From positions 62,001-126,000 of the forward strand of contig JACRAF010000069.1 of assembly GCA_016213505.1 (NCBI GenBank): 64,000 nucleotides of DNA, in the 5' to 3' direction. Source of the DNA: Devosia nanyangense. Lineage in GTDB: Bacteria > Pseudomonadota > Alphaproteobacteria > Rhizobiales > Devosiaceae. This document shows, piece after piece, positions 1 through 8,863 of this stretch. The notes under the pieces are model-generated. The model was not told where the DNA came from, did no database searches, and saw only the letters and a list, made by a program, of their open reading frames with translations. Made by a program: the position numbers and the translations under genes. The stretch's first letter is position 1. Every line of letters starts with the position of its first letter.

Positions 1-831
1 GCCTCTTTGCTTGTCGGTCGGCTGTTCGCGCATGGCGCGCAGCACGCCGGAAATGCCGCCTCCGCTGACGAAGATGCCGACTAGATCGGGCATCTCGGTC
101 AGAATGGTGCGCACCTGATTGTAGGCGTTGTCCGGGTTTTCCTGAGTGAGCAGGGTGTCGGTCGGCAAGATGTGCGGAGCGTGCTCCCGCATGTAGGAAC
201 GGAAGCTTGCGTCAGAAATGTCCTGGCACTGGTAGCGATGGTTGCCGATGAAGGTAACCACCCGCCCCGGGCGAAAGGTCATTTGCTGGATAAACCACGC
301 GGCGGTGCGGCCGAGTTTCCAATTGTCGGTGCCGACATAGCCGGCGCGGCTCGATGCCGATTGATCGGTGATATAGGCCACGGTGGGCACGCCCTTGGCG
401 CGAAGCCCTTCGATAGCCTGCCCAATGATCGGGTGATCGGCCGCAATGAGTGCCAGTGCGTCGCACCGCTCGCCGAGCAATGTCAGGTTTGCCGCGACCG
501 CCTCAGGAGCGAGGTCATCTTCGAACAGGATCGAGGGTTCGATGATCATGTCGCGGCGTCTACGCGCAGCTGCGCCGAGTGCTTCCTCGATCATGCGATA
601 CCACTGCCGGTGCGACTGCTGGAGCAGGAAGCCAAGCCGATAGTGCGGCAACGCGGATCGGCTGCGTTCGCGGATCGCCCCCAAACCATAAAAGCCGATG
701 CGTTCCGCTGCCTCGACGATGCGGTCGATCGTATCCTTGCGCACCGGTCCGGTCGCGTGCAGCAGCCGGTTGACCGTCGAGATGCTTACACCCGCCGCTT
801 GCGCGAGATCGGCAATTGTGGGTCGGTCCAT
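1..831 (-). CDS. LacI-family transcriptional regulator (3' end cut by window edge)
   Basis: This is a sugar-responsive DNA-binding repressor of the LacI/GalR family. The first 50 residues form the classic helix-turn-helix plus hinge (TIADLAQAAGVSISTVNRLL), followed by a periplasmic-binding-like ligand domain. At least 277 codons are present and the frame is still open at position 1, so the C-terminus lies outside the window. The ATG at 831 is chosen because a GAGGAA ribosome binding site precedes it; an in-frame ATG at 852 lacks one. It is transcribed away from the ABC operon starting at 974, which it probably controls from the 142-base gap between them. The ligand is likely the sugar or polyol imported by that transporter. 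The family is certain; the effector is inferred. Confidence 0.9.
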   Translation of the reverse strand, partial: MDRPTIADLAQAAGVSISTVNRLLHATGPVRKDTIDRIVEAAERIGFYGLGAIRERSRSALPHYRLGFLLQQSHRQWYRMIEEALGAAARRRRDMIIEPSILFEDDLAPEAVAANLTLLGERCDALALIAADHPIIGQAIEGLRAKGVPTVAYITDQSASSRAGYVGTDNWKLGRTAAWFIQQMTFRPGRVVTFIGNHRYQCQDISDASFRSYMREHAPHILPTDTLLTQENPDNAYNQVRTILTEMPDLVGIFVSGGGISGVLRAMREQPTDKQRG

Positions 832-973
832 ATCGTTCCTCGTATCATTCATGAGTGACACATATTGCAATGAAATACCAGAAGCGTGACATGAAGAGTT
901 TCTCTCTGGCATCCAACTGGCTACAGAGCAAGCGTGTTGAGCCCGCCGGGGATGGGCTCTGGGAGGAAAATCA
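832..973. promoter_or_regulatory. Divergent promoter region between LacI regulator and sugar ABC operon
   Basis: The gap separates two diverging genes. It holds a perfect 8-bp palindrome ATTGCAAT at 864-871 that could be the core of a LacI-type operator, although the flanking symmetry is poor. A 6-bp stem (GAGCCC/GGGCTC, 939-959) lies just ahead of the GGGAGGA ribosome binding site of the binding-protein gene. No convincing -35/-10 pair was recognised. The operator call is tentative. Confidence 0.35.
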
Positions 974-1939
974 ATGAAACGTGTTCTACGAGTCTTTGCC
1001 GCAACTGCTGCAGCGATCGTGCTGTCATCCAGTGCCATGGCCGCCAGCATTGCGGTCGTTGGCGGATCGAACGACGACGCGTTTTGGAACATCATCAAGA
1101 AGGGCCTCGACGACGCGACGCCGGGGATCGTCGCCAATGGCGGCTCCGTCAACTATCTGCGCCTGGTGAATTACGACAATTTCGCGCCCGATGTGGTGCA
1201 GCTGATCCGCACGGCGATCTCGATGGACGTCGACGGTCTGGTGATCCCGGACTGGGTGTCGGAAGCCGAAGATCCGGCGATCAGGGACGCAATTGCGGCC
1301 GGCATCAAGGTACTCCTGATGAACGCTGGCGGGGCCGACAAGGCGCGCGAGTTGGGCGCCATCAACTACGTCGGCTCGGACGAGTACGTGGCCGGCGTCG
1401 CCGGCGGCGAGTATTTCGCTGCCCATGGCCAGAAGAACGTTCTGTGCATCAACACGCTGCCCGGCACGGCCAACATCGAGGCGCGCTGCAAGGGAGTGAT
1501 CGACGGCATCACCGGCAAGGGCGGCAAGGGTGCGCAACTGCCGCTGCCCTCGACCTCCTTCGGCGACGCCACCGCCGTGGCCGAAGCCATCAAGGCGACG
1601 TTGCTCCAGGACGCGACCATCGACGGCGTGATCACGATTTCAGCCGGCGACGCCGACGCTGCCGCCATTGGCATCGGCCAGGCCGACAAGGTCGCGACCA
1701 CTATGCTCGGCACGTTCGACATGAACCAGGCGGGCCTTGATCGCATCAAGGCCAGAACGCAGCTCTTCGCGATCGACCAGCAGCCCTATCTGCAGGGTTT
1801 CCTCGCGACGACCTTGCTGGCTTCGGCCATCGATTTCGGCACCGACCTGCCTACGTTCCCGGTCCTCACCGGCCCGGGCATCGTCGATGCGTCGAACATC
1901 GAGGCGACGCTGTCGGGCGTTACCAAGGGCGCGCGCTGA
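974..1939 (+). CDS. Periplasmic sugar/polyol-binding protein of a ribose-type ABC importer
   Basis: This 321-residue protein is the periplasmic binding component of a type-I (RbsB/IbpA-like) sugar ABC transporter. It begins with a signal peptide (KR, then a hydrophobic stretch, then SAMA-A cleavage near residue 23). The mature start, SIAVVGGSNDDAFW, is the typical first strand and ligand loop of this family. The GGGAGGA ribosome binding site supports the ATG at 974. It is the first gene of a run continuing with permease, ATPase and catabolic enzymes, so its ligand is presumably the substrate those enzymes handle, an inositol-like polyol or a sugar. A strong hairpin follows its stop codon. Confidence 0.88.
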   Translation: MKRVLRVFAATAAAIVLSSSAMAASIAVVGGSNDDAFWNIIKKGLDDATPGIVANGGSVNYLRLVNYDNFAPDVVQLIRTAISMDVDGLVIPDWVSEAEDPAIRDAIAAGIKVLLMNAGGADKARELGAINYVGSDEYVAGVAGGEYFAAHGQKNVLCINTLPGTANIEARCKGVIDGITGKGGKGAQLPLPSTSFGDATAVAEAIKATLLQDATIDGVITISAGDADAAAIGIGQADKVATTMLGTFDMNQAGLDRIKARTQLFAIDQQPYLQGFLATTLLASAIDFGTDLPTFPVLTGPGIVDASNIEATLSGVTKGAR

Positions 1940-1957
1940 TCCCGTCCTGACGACCTC

Positions 1958-1984
1958 CGGCCCGCCGTCACGTGCGGCGGGCCG
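1958..1984 (+). other. Intercistronic GC hairpin after binding-protein gene
   Basis: A perfect 10-bp stem (CGGCCCGCCG / CGGCGGGCCG) with a 7-base loop begins 18 bases after the binding-protein stop codon. There is no T-run, so it is unlikely to be a full terminator. In ABC operons such structures commonly protect the upstream binding-protein mRNA from 3' decay or attenuate read-through into the permease gene. Confidence 0.6.
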
Positions 1985-2058
1985 TCGCATCGAAGCGCCA
2001 CGAGGCGACTTCGCTTGTTCGTCTCACGACCACGTATTTTGAACTCGGGGAAGGTCCC

Positions 2059-3066
2059 ATGAACCGTAGCTTCTCGCTTGGCGGGCTTTTGCGCCGCCCC
2101 GAAGCCGGCGCCTTGCTCGGCCTTGTAGCCGTGTTGATTTTCTTCTCGATCTTTGGGGGGACTTCGTTCCTCAAGATTGCCGGCATGTCGAGCTGGCTCA
2201 ACGTCGCGGCCACCCTTGGCGTCATCGCCATTCCGGTCGGCCTGCTGATGATCGCCGGCGAACTCGATATTTCGGTCGGCGCCATGGTCCCCGCCGGAGC
2301 GATGACCGTGTCCATCATCTCCGGACATCTCGGCCTGCCGATCTGGCTCGGCATTGCCACCACGCTGGGCCTCGGCGTGCTGGTGGGCCTGATCAACGGT
2401 CTGATGGTGGTGCGCACGGTGGTGCCATCGCTCATCGTCACGCTCGGCAGCCTGTTTGCGGTCCAGGGCATGGTGCTCGGTCTTTCGGTCTTCATCACCA
2501 AATCGACCAGCGTCGCGCTGAAGACCGAGGGCTTGGCCAAAATTCTACTCGGCGATTTCGTCTTCGGTCAGCTTCAGGTGATGGTCATCTGGTGGCTGCT
2601 GGCCACTGCGGCCTACGTCTACTTCATCCACTTCTCACGCTTCGGGAACTGGGTCTTCGCCATGGGCGGCGACAAGGTTTCCGCCCGCAATGCCGGCATC
2701 CCGACCGAGCGGCTGACCGTCACGCTGTTCGTCTTGTCGTCGACCAGCGCGGCCTTTGTCGGCATGTGCCAGGCGATCCTCTACAATTCCGCGCAGGTCG
2801 CGGGCGGCCAGTCCTTCATCTTCAATTCGATTATTTCGGTCGTCGTCGGCGGCGTGTTGCTGACCGGCGGGTTCGGCTCGGTGATCGGCATCTTCTTCGG
2901 CACCATCACCTTCGCGATCGTGACGCAGGGCATCTACTACACCGACTTCGACCGCAACTGGTCGAGCCTGATCATCGGCGTGCTGCTGCTGCTGGCTGTG
3001 CTGATGAACAACACCTTCCGCCGGGCAGCCCTCTCCTACGCACCCAAACACAAGGGGGCCAAGTGA
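2059..3066 (+). CDS. Sugar ABC transporter permease (RbsC/FrcC type)
   Basis: This 335-residue inner-membrane protein has about ten hydrophobic segments and the conserved motifs of branched ribose-type permeases, such as LMIAGELDISVGAM near residue 75 and SVVVGGVLLTGGFGSVIG near residue 265. It forms the translocation channel for the binding protein at 974 and the ATPase at 3066. The ATG at 2059 has a GGGGAAGG ribosome binding site; an in-frame upstream codon at 1972 lies inside the hairpin region and is rejected. Its TGA overlaps the ATPase start, indicating translational coupling. Confidence 0.9.
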   Translation: MNRSFSLGGLLRRPEAGALLGLVAVLIFFSIFGGTSFLKIAGMSSWLNVAATLGVIAIPVGLLMIAGELDISVGAMVPAGAMTVSIISGHLGLPIWLGIATTLGLGVLVGLINGLMVVRTVVPSLIVTLGSLFAVQGMVLGLSVFITKSTSVALKTEGLAKILLGDFVFGQLQVMVIWWLLATAAYVYFIHFSRFGNWVFAMGGDKVSARNAGIPTERLTVTLFVLSSTSAAFVGMCQAILYNSAQVAGGQSFIFNSIISVVVGGVLLTGGFGSVIGIFFGTITFAIVTQGIYYTDFDRNWSSLIIGVLLLLAVLMNNTFRRAALSYAPKHKGAK

Positions 3067-3872
3067 TGGCAAAGCCGATCGTGAAGCTCACGAACATCAA
3101 CAAGCATTTCGGCCCGATCGACGTCCTGCACGACATCTCGCTGGAAGTGAACGCGGGCGAGGTGCTGTGCCTCTTGGGCGACAACGGCGCCGGCAAATCG
3201 ACCGTCATCAAGACCCTCGCGGGGGTCTTCAAACCCAGTTCGGGAACCATCGAGATGGATGGCGAGATTGTCGAATTCACCGGACCTCGTGATGCAGCCA
3301 ATCGCGGTATCGCGACAGTCCATCAGTTCGGTGGGACGTTTCCGCTGATGAGCATCGGCCGATCGTTCTTCGTCGGGGTCGAACCGACGCGCAAGTTCGG
3401 TCCCTTCAACATCTTCGACCGAAAGACCGCCAACGAGATCGCGGTCAGGGCGGTCCGCGAGTTCGGCATCACCCGCATCGACGACGGCGATCGTCTGGTG
3501 GGCGGCCTGTCCGGCGGCGAGCGCCAGGCGCTGGCCATCGCCCGGGCGGTCCATCTGGGCGCCCGCGTGCTGATCCTCGACGAGCCGACGGCCGCGCTCG
3601 GCGTCAAGGAAGCGGCGCATGTGCTGCGCATTGTGCTGCAGGCGCGGCAGCGCGGGCTCGCGGTGATCTTCATTACCCACAACGTGGTCCATGCGCTTAC
3701 CGTCGGCGACCACTTCGCCGTGCTTATCCGAGGCGCCAAGGCCGCTGATTTCAAGAAGGGCGAAAAGAGCCGGGAGGAGATCACCGATCTCATGGCCGGC
3801 GGCGAGGCGATGGCTGAGCTCGAGGCCGAAATCAAGAGCTACTCGGCGGGTCAGACCCCGCAGGCCAACTGA
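3066..3872 (+). CDS. Sugar ABC transporter ATP-binding protein (single-domain, FrcA-like)
   Basis: This 268-residue cytoplasmic ATPase energises the importer. Visible motifs are Walker A GDNGAGKST at about residues 38-46, the signature LSGGERQALAIARA and Walker B VLILDEPTAALG. At 268 residues it is a single ATPase domain, like FrcA for fructose, and not the roughly 500-residue double-domain RbsA/MglA type. The start overlaps the permease stop by one base. This is the only carbohydrate importer in the window that carries its own ATPase gene. Confidence 0.92.
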   Translation: MAKPIVKLTNINKHFGPIDVLHDISLEVNAGEVLCLLGDNGAGKSTVIKTLAGVFKPSSGTIEMDGEIVEFTGPRDAANRGIATVHQFGGTFPLMSIGRSFFVGVEPTRKFGPFNIFDRKTANEIAVRAVREFGITRIDDGDRLVGGLSGGERQALAIARAVHLGARVLILDEPTAALGVKEAAHVLRIVLQARQRGLAVIFITHNVVHALTVGDHFAVLIRGAKAADFKKGEKSREEITDLMAGGEAMAELEAEIKSYSAGQTPQAN

Positions 3873-3896
3873 CCAAAGCAGAGTGGAGACATCCTC

Positions 3897-4802
3897 GTGA
3901 AGATCGCACTCGACCCGTTCATGCACCGGCATTTGTCGCTCGATGAGCTACCGGCGAAGGTGAAGGCGCTTGGCTACGACTGGATCGAACTCTCGCCGCG
4001 TGGCGACTTCCTGGAATGGTTCAAGGCGCCGCGCGTCTTTCCGGAGCGGGTGAAGTCCTTCAAGCGCGCTCTCAACGAGCAGGGGGTGGGGATCGCCTCG
4101 CTCCTGCCGATGTATCGGTGGGCCTCCAATGACGAGGACGAACGCCAAGCGGCGGTCCGCCACTGGAAGCGTGCGATCGAGATTGCGGTGGAGATGGAAG
4201 TCGACACCCTGAATTCGGAGTTCGGTCGTGGTCCTCACCCGGACAAGGGCACCTGCTATTGCTGCCACACCGGTTCGATGATCGAGGCCTGCGAAGATGC
4301 CTGGTGGCGATCGATGGAAGAGCTGGTGCCGACGCTCGAGAGAGAGGGCGTGAAGCTTCACATCGAGCCGCACCCGGAAGACTGGGTGGAGACCATCCAG
4401 CCGGCCGTCGACATCATCCGAACCGTCAACTCGAAGAACGTCAGGTTCCTCCATTGTGCACCACACACCTTCTACTTCGGTGACGACACCAAGACGATGA
4501 TCCGGGAGTGCGCCGATGTGCTGGCGCACGTCCACGTCGGCGATACGTTCAACCACAAGGCGAGCTCGGGCCTGCGCTACATCGTCAACCCGCCCGGCTC
4601 GGCCGCGCGCGTGCACCAGCACCTCAACATTGGACAGGGCGAGGTCCCTTGGGACGACTTCTTCGGCACGCTCGCCGAAGTTGGGTTCGACGGCATCATG
4701 ACCGCGTGCGTGTTCGCCTGGGAAGAGAAGGCAGACGAGTCTGGTCGCTTCATGCGCTCCGAGATGCAGCGCTACCTCGACAAATACTGGCCGAAGGCCT
4801 GA
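3897..4802 (+). CDS. Sugar phosphate isomerase/epimerase-like TIM barrel protein
   Basis: This 301-residue protein belongs to the AP-endonuclease-2-like TIM-barrel superfamily that includes IolE, IolI and xylose isomerase-like enzymes. Barrel metal ligands are suggested by the acidic and His residues in LHIEPHPEDWVE (middle) and ECADVLAHVHVGDTFNH (late). An unusual cysteine-rich segment, GTCYCCHTG, lies near residue 120. It starts with GTG at 3897, preceded by GTGGAGAC. It sits between the transporter and a Gfo/Idh/MocA dehydrogenase, suggesting it isomerises, epimerises or dehydrates the keto-sugar or keto-inositol made by that dehydrogenase. The exact reaction cannot be read from the sequence. 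Confidence 0.75.
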   Translation: MKIALDPFMHRHLSLDELPAKVKALGYDWIELSPRGDFLEWFKAPRVFPERVKSFKRALNEQGVGIASLLPMYRWASNDEDERQAAVRHWKRAIEIAVEMEVDTLNSEFGRGPHPDKGTCYCCHTGSMIEACEDAWWRSMEELVPTLEREGVKLHIEPHPEDWVETIQPAVDIIRTVNSKNVRFLHCAPHTFYFGDDTKTMIRECADVLAHVHVGDTFNHKASSGLRYIVNPPGSAARVHQHLNIGQGEVPWDDFFGTLAEVGFDGIMTACVFAWEEKADESGRFMRSEMQRYLDKYWPKA

Positions 4803-4854
4803 GGCGAAATCGACCATCGCAGCCAACGACAACGAGAGACCAGCAGGACACCAG

Positions 4855-6027
4855 ATGATCAACGGCGAAAGATCCATTCAGCGACCCCTGCGGTGGGGCA
4901 TGGTCGGCGGTGGCCGCACCGGACAGGTAGGCTACAAGCACCGTACCGGCGCCCAGCGCGACGGCACCTACACGCTGGTCTGTGGTGCTTTCGATCTCGA
5001 TGCCGCGCGTGGCCGTGACTTCGGGGTCAAACTCGGCGTCGACGCCGACCGCTGCTATGCCGACTACAAGGAGCTGATTGCCAAGGAAGCGGGACGCAAG
5101 GACGGCGCCGAAGTCGTCTCGATCGCGACGCCGAATTTCACGCACTACGAGATCGCCAGGGCATGCCTTGAGGCGGGCCTGCATGTGATCTGCGAGAAGC
5201 CGCTATTCTTCACGGTGGCCGAATGTGAGGAAATCGAGCGGCTTGCGGAAGTGAAGGGGCTGATCGTCGGTGTGACCTACGGCTTCACCGGGCACCCGCT
5301 GGTCCACCAGATGGCCGCCATGATCAAGAAGGGAATGGTTGGCGACATCCGCATCGTCGATCTGCAATACACCCATGGCTTCAATGCGGGTGACGACGTC
5401 GGCGCCGGCGAGGCGGTGAGGTGGCGCACCAATCCAAAAACCGCCGGTCCGACCTTCGTTCTGGGCGATATTGGAACACATCTCTACTATCTTTCTGAGA
5501 TCGTTCTGCCGCACATGAAGATCGAAAGGCTGCTGTGCGACCGCAAGGCCTTCATTGCGACGCGTGCGCCCCTCGAAGACCACGCCACCGTTCTGATGCA
5601 CTACGACAATGGCGCCCGTGGTCGCCTCTGGGTGTCGTCCGTTGATGCGGGCAACATGGGCAGCCAGCGCTACCGCTTCGTCGGCTCCAAGGCGTCGGTC
5701 GAATGGTCGGACTCACATCCTGACCAGCTGATCTACGAGGTCCAGGGCCAGCCCAACCAGATCATGCATCACGGCATGCCCTATCTCGAAAAGGAGAGCC
5801 TTGCGGTCGACCGTATGGGCGCCCTCCATACTGAGGGATTGGGCGACAGTTGGTCCAACATCTATTTGTGGATCGCCCAAGCCATCGACGCCAAGCGGCG
5901 CGGTGACGACGCCTTTCTCAAGACTCACCACTATCCGGACATCAAAGCGGGCACCGAGGGCGTGCGCTGGCTCGAGAATTGCGTGCGTTCGGCCGATGCC
6001 GGTTCCGCCTGGATCGATTTCAAGTAG
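4855..6027 (+). CDS. Gfo/Idh/MocA-family NAD(P)-dependent dehydrogenase
   Basis: This 390-residue oxidoreductase has an N-terminal Rossmann fold (GMVGGGRTGQVG at residues 16-27) and the family motif CEKPLFF, whose lysine is the conserved catalytic residue. The C-terminal half is the beta-sheet substrate domain of the family. Members oxidise a hydroxyl of sugars, inositols or glycosides to a ketone using NAD(P). It lies among three TIM-barrel genes, the standard partnership for inositol or 3-keto-sugar catabolism. The substrate is unknown. Confidence 0.85.
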   Translation: MINGERSIQRPLRWGMVGGGRTGQVGYKHRTGAQRDGTYTLVCGAFDLDAARGRDFGVKLGVDADRCYADYKELIAKEAGRKDGAEVVSIATPNFTHYEIARACLEAGLHVICEKPLFFTVAECEEIERLAEVKGLIVGVTYGFTGHPLVHQMAAMIKKGMVGDIRIVDLQYTHGFNAGDDVGAGEAVRWRTNPKTAGPTFVLGDIGTHLYYLSEIVLPHMKIERLLCDRKAFIATRAPLEDHATVLMHYDNGARGRLWVSSVDAGNMGSQRYRFVGSKASVEWSDSHPDQLIYEVQGQPNQIMHHGMPYLEKESLAVDRMGALHTEGLGDSWSNIYLWIAQAIDAKRRGDDAFLKTHHYPDIKAGTEGVRWLENCVRSADAGSAWIDFK

Positions 6028-6042
6028 CTCTCCTCCCACCTG

Positions 6043-6069
6043 GGGGCGCGCCCCTCCACGGCGCGCCCC
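6043..6069 (+). other. Intercistronic GC hairpin (terminator-like)
   Basis: A perfect 10-bp stem (GGGGCGCGCC / GGCGCGCCCC) with a 7-base loop is followed by the pyrimidine-rich sequence GCTTTCTTC. It lies 16 bases after the dehydrogenase stop. It may partially terminate transcription or stabilise the upstream message before the next TIM-barrel gene. Confidence 0.55.
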
Positions 6070-6091
6070 GCTTTCTTCTGGATAACGACAA

Positions 6092-7033
6092 ATGAAGCTC
6101 TCGATCTGCACCGACGTCATGGGCAATCTCCCGTTCACCGAGATGCTCGACAAATGTGTGGCGCTCGGCGTCGAGGGCATCGAGATGACCGGCGGCGGCT
6201 GGTCCCGTGCCCCGCATTTCCGCGCCGATGAGTTGCTGGCCGATAAGGGCCTGCTCAAGTCTAGGCTCAAAGAGATCGAGGCTCGGGGCCTCGAGATCGC
6301 GGCGCTCAACTGTTCCGCGAACCCGCTTGATCCGGGCGAGATGGGCAAGCGTCACCGCGTGGAGATGGAGCAGACAATCCGTCTCGCGGGGGAGATTGGG
6401 GTCAAGAAGATCGTCACGATGTCCGGGCTGCCGGAGGCTGCTCCGGGCGATATGGTTCCGAACTGGCTCGTCTACACCAAGAGCTGGCCGGACGAGATGC
6501 CCGAGCGCGACCGCTACCAATGGGAGGACCGCGCCTTCCCGCTCTGGCACGACCTCGTGAGGCTGGCCGACGAGGTTGGCGTCGAACGATATGCGCTCGA
6601 GAACTTCAGCGCCATGCTGGTGTGGAATCCACAGACGCTGTTTCGGCTCCGTAACGTGGCCGGTCCCAAAGTCGGTATGAACCTCGATCCGAGCCATCTG
6701 ATGTGGATGGGAGCCGATCCGATCTTATCGGCTCGTGCGCTCGGCGAGGCTATCCACCACGTACATGGCAAAGATACGCGCATCGAGCGCGGCAAGGCAG
6801 ACGTCGACGGTCTGCTGGAACTGCGCGAGGTGACCGATGTCGCCAACCGCACATGGAACTATGTCGCCGTCGGCGCCGGGCACGACCTGCAATGGTGGAA
6901 GGAGTTCTTCTCGGTGGTTCGCATGACCGGCTACAACAGCTGGGTGAGCCTCGAGATGGAAGACTTTACGATGTCGACCGACGCCGGCATTCAATCGTCG
7001 GTCGACGCGCTGAAGGCCACCATCAGTCGCTGA
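6092..7033 (+). CDS. Sugar phosphate isomerase/epimerase-like TIM barrel protein
   Basis: This 313-residue protein of the xylose-isomerase-like TIM-barrel superfamily starts MKLSICTDVMG and carries typical strand-end residues: a glutamate in YALENFSAM, NLDPSHLMWMG, HHVHGKDTRIE and VSLEMED, which would form the divalent metal site. It is the second of three paralogous barrels in the operon and resembles the larger sugar isomerase/epimerase proteins found beside Gfo/Idh/MocA dehydrogenases. It probably acts on a keto-intermediate in the same pathway. The reaction cannot be specified. Confidence 0.75.
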   Translation: MKLSICTDVMGNLPFTEMLDKCVALGVEGIEMTGGGWSRAPHFRADELLADKGLLKSRLKEIEARGLEIAALNCSANPLDPGEMGKRHRVEMEQTIRLAGEIGVKKIVTMSGLPEAAPGDMVPNWLVYTKSWPDEMPERDRYQWEDRAFPLWHDLVRLADEVGVERYALENFSAMLVWNPQTLFRLRNVAGPKVGMNLDPSHLMWMGADPILSARALGEAIHHVHGKDTRIERGKADVDGLLELREVTDVANRTWNYVAVGAGHDLQWWKEFFSVVRMTGYNSWVSLEMEDFTMSTDAGIQSSVDALKATISR

Positions 7034-7101
7034 AACAAGCCCGTGGAACGCGTACCCCTTCTGGTCCTCGGGCGCCATTTTTCACAGCCGGACTACACGC
7101 C

Positions 7102-8055
7102 ATGAGTGTTCCCATCACCATCGCTACTGCTCCCTGTTGCTGGGGAGTTGACGACGTCAACAATCCCCATCTGCCGCCTTGGGAGCGGGTCCTCGATGAA
7201 GCGAGCGCGGCTGGATACGATGGGATCGAATTTGGACCTTACGGCTATCTGCCGCTGGATGTCGAGCGCGTCTCGGCTGCCCTCGACCAACGCGGATTGA
7301 GGGTCGTCGCCGGAACCATTTTCGACGACCTCGTCGATCCGCAAAATCGCGACAACCTGCTCAGGCAGGCGCGCGACATCTGCGGGGTTATCACGCGGCT
7401 TCCGCGGCCCGCCCGATGGCCCGGCCAAAGGTTCGACGCACCCTATCTGACGGTCATGGATTGGGGCCATGAGGACCGCGATTTTGCTGCCGGTCACTCG
7501 GATCGCGCCGGCCGCCTGGACCAGACCGCGTGGACCGGCATGATCGCGAACATCCGTGCCATCGCCGAACTCGCAAAAGCCCTCGGCGTGCGCGCCGTCA
7601 TTCATCCTCATGCAGGGGGATTTATTGAGTTTGCCGACGAAATCGAGAGGGTGGTTGCGGACGTTCCGGCCGAGATTGCCGGCCTGTGCGTCGACACCGG
7701 CCACACCGCCTATGCCGGCATGGACCCGGTCGAGACATTGCGTCGTTACCGGGATCGTGTTGACTACATCCATTTCAAGGATATCGATCCGGTCGTCTTC
7801 GAAGGGGTCATGCGCGAGCGCATCAGGTTCTTCGATGCGTGCGCCAAAGGCGTGATGTGTCCAATCGGCCGAGGCTCGATCGACTACGCCGCGATCTTCG
7901 CTCTGCTCGCTGAATGTGGCTATGCCGGCTACATCACGATCGAGCAGGAACGGGATCCTCGCAATGGAGCCAGCGTTCTTGATGATTTGCGGGCGAGCCG
8001 GACCTTCCTGACGCAGGTTGGGTTCCGCACCGGGTCAGCGGCCGAGTCGCGATGA
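7102..8055 (+). CDS. IolE/MocC-like TIM barrel protein (putative keto-inositol dehydratase)
   Basis: This 317-residue protein opens with APCCWGVDDVNNPHLPPW followed by AGYDGIEFGPYGYLP, a pattern characteristic of IolE (inosose dehydratase) and MocC (rhizopine catabolism) proteins. Later strand-end motifs include VIHPHAGGF, LCVDTGHTAYAG, YIHFKDIDP and ITIEQERDP, which contain the expected metal ligands. The ATG at 7102 is the start. It is the last gene of the sugar operon and the best clue that the pathway handles an inositol-like cyclitol or a sugar processed by similar chemistry. Confidence 0.78.
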   Translation: MSVPITIATAPCCWGVDDVNNPHLPPWERVLDEASAAGYDGIEFGPYGYLPLDVERVSAALDQRGLRVVAGTIFDDLVDPQNRDNLLRQARDICGVITRLPRPARWPGQRFDAPYLTVMDWGHEDRDFAAGHSDRAGRLDQTAWTGMIANIRAIAELAKALGVRAVIHPHAGGFIEFADEIERVVADVPAEIAGLCVDTGHTAYAGMDPVETLRRYRDRVDYIHFKDIDPVVFEGVMRERIRFFDACAKGVMCPIGRGSIDYAAIFALLAECGYAGYITIEQERDPRNGASVLDDLRASRTFLTQVGFRTGSAAESR

Positions 8056-8204
8056 CTCGGCCGTCAGCGATCGGCTTCAGAGAGCCTGCTCCATCGCCGG
8101 TATTGGAAATCACCCTGCCGCCCTTCTGTCCGTTGCATGCGGCCAATACGAACGTCGGGCAACCAGTGGTTCGGTCATCGCCCGAGTTCCCCTGCCCCTC
8201 CCCG

Positions 8205-8420
8205 GCGCCGCGGCACGGGCGGTTCGCGCGGCCTCGCGAACGCACGATAGAAGCGCTGGTCTATGTCCTCGAAAACGATGTGCCGTGGACAAGCCAGCCG
8301 GTCGACTGCGGGAAGCCAAACAGCAACTATCAAAACTGCCGTCGCTGGATGAGCACCGGCACGCTCGACCGCCTCCTGATTCGCCTCGTGGAAATGGGTC
8401 GCACCGAAAACTGGCCTATC
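8205..8420 (+). pseudogene. Degenerate IS5-type transposase fragment
   Basis: The translated segment contains RTIEALVYVLENDVPW, then GKPNSNYQNCRRW and STGTLDRLL. It matches the layout of the N-terminal DUF4096 domain of IS5-family transposases (EALLWVLRTGVPWRDLP..GxWNTVYRRFRRW). No start codon in context, DDE catalytic region or terminal inverted repeats were found, and flanking codons show no coding pattern, so this is a decayed remnant. It lies at the boundary between the sugar operon and the sulfur oxidation island. Confidence 0.5.
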
Positions 8421-8863
8421 GAATCGTCTCGGTACGGCCGCGAGGTCTTCGACCCCGTGGGATGTCGCCACCCTGGTGTTATTCATATCGCCGCTTTGAA
8501 GCAGGCGCACATCTATCGCTGCGAGCTCGTGAGGGGGGTGCCATTGAGACAGGACAATCCCCTGCAGCGAATTTTCTATCACTGGTCGATTTGACCGGCG
8601 AGCCTTACGGTGGCGGACGGTTCACCTGGGACAGCGGCGATGGTGGTCGATATCCGCGAGTTGGTGCCGCCGGCCCCAAGAGTTTGGCCGGTTGGCGATC
8701 GCCGCAATCCACTCGACGACAAGGATGCCCGCTAAGCGGGCAGGCCGCGCAGCCCATCGTCAGCCTTGCGCAGCGCAGAGAAAGCCAGGCCTTGCGGCTT
8801 GCCCCTCTGTTGAGGCACAATACATTCGCTCATTCGGATGAGTGACTTGGAGATTTCTCGCGC
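8421..8863. other. Non-coding stretch between IS remnant and ArsR-type regulator
   Basis: No convincing gene is seen on either strand. Open frames here are short or read through several frames without a ribosome binding site. A short perfect hairpin (TGCCCGC-TAA-GCGGGCA) lies at 8726-8742. Immediately before the regulator, at 8824-8839, is ATTC-N8-GGAT, one mismatch from the ATTC-N8-GAAT operators found in the sHdr promoters; it could mediate autoregulation. Confidence 0.4.

Noticed and set aside
8018..8845. A 275-residue open frame after the IolE/MocC-like gene
   Set aside because: It begins inside that gene, lacks a ribosome binding site and has no coherent domain; only the IS5-like piece in another frame looks real.
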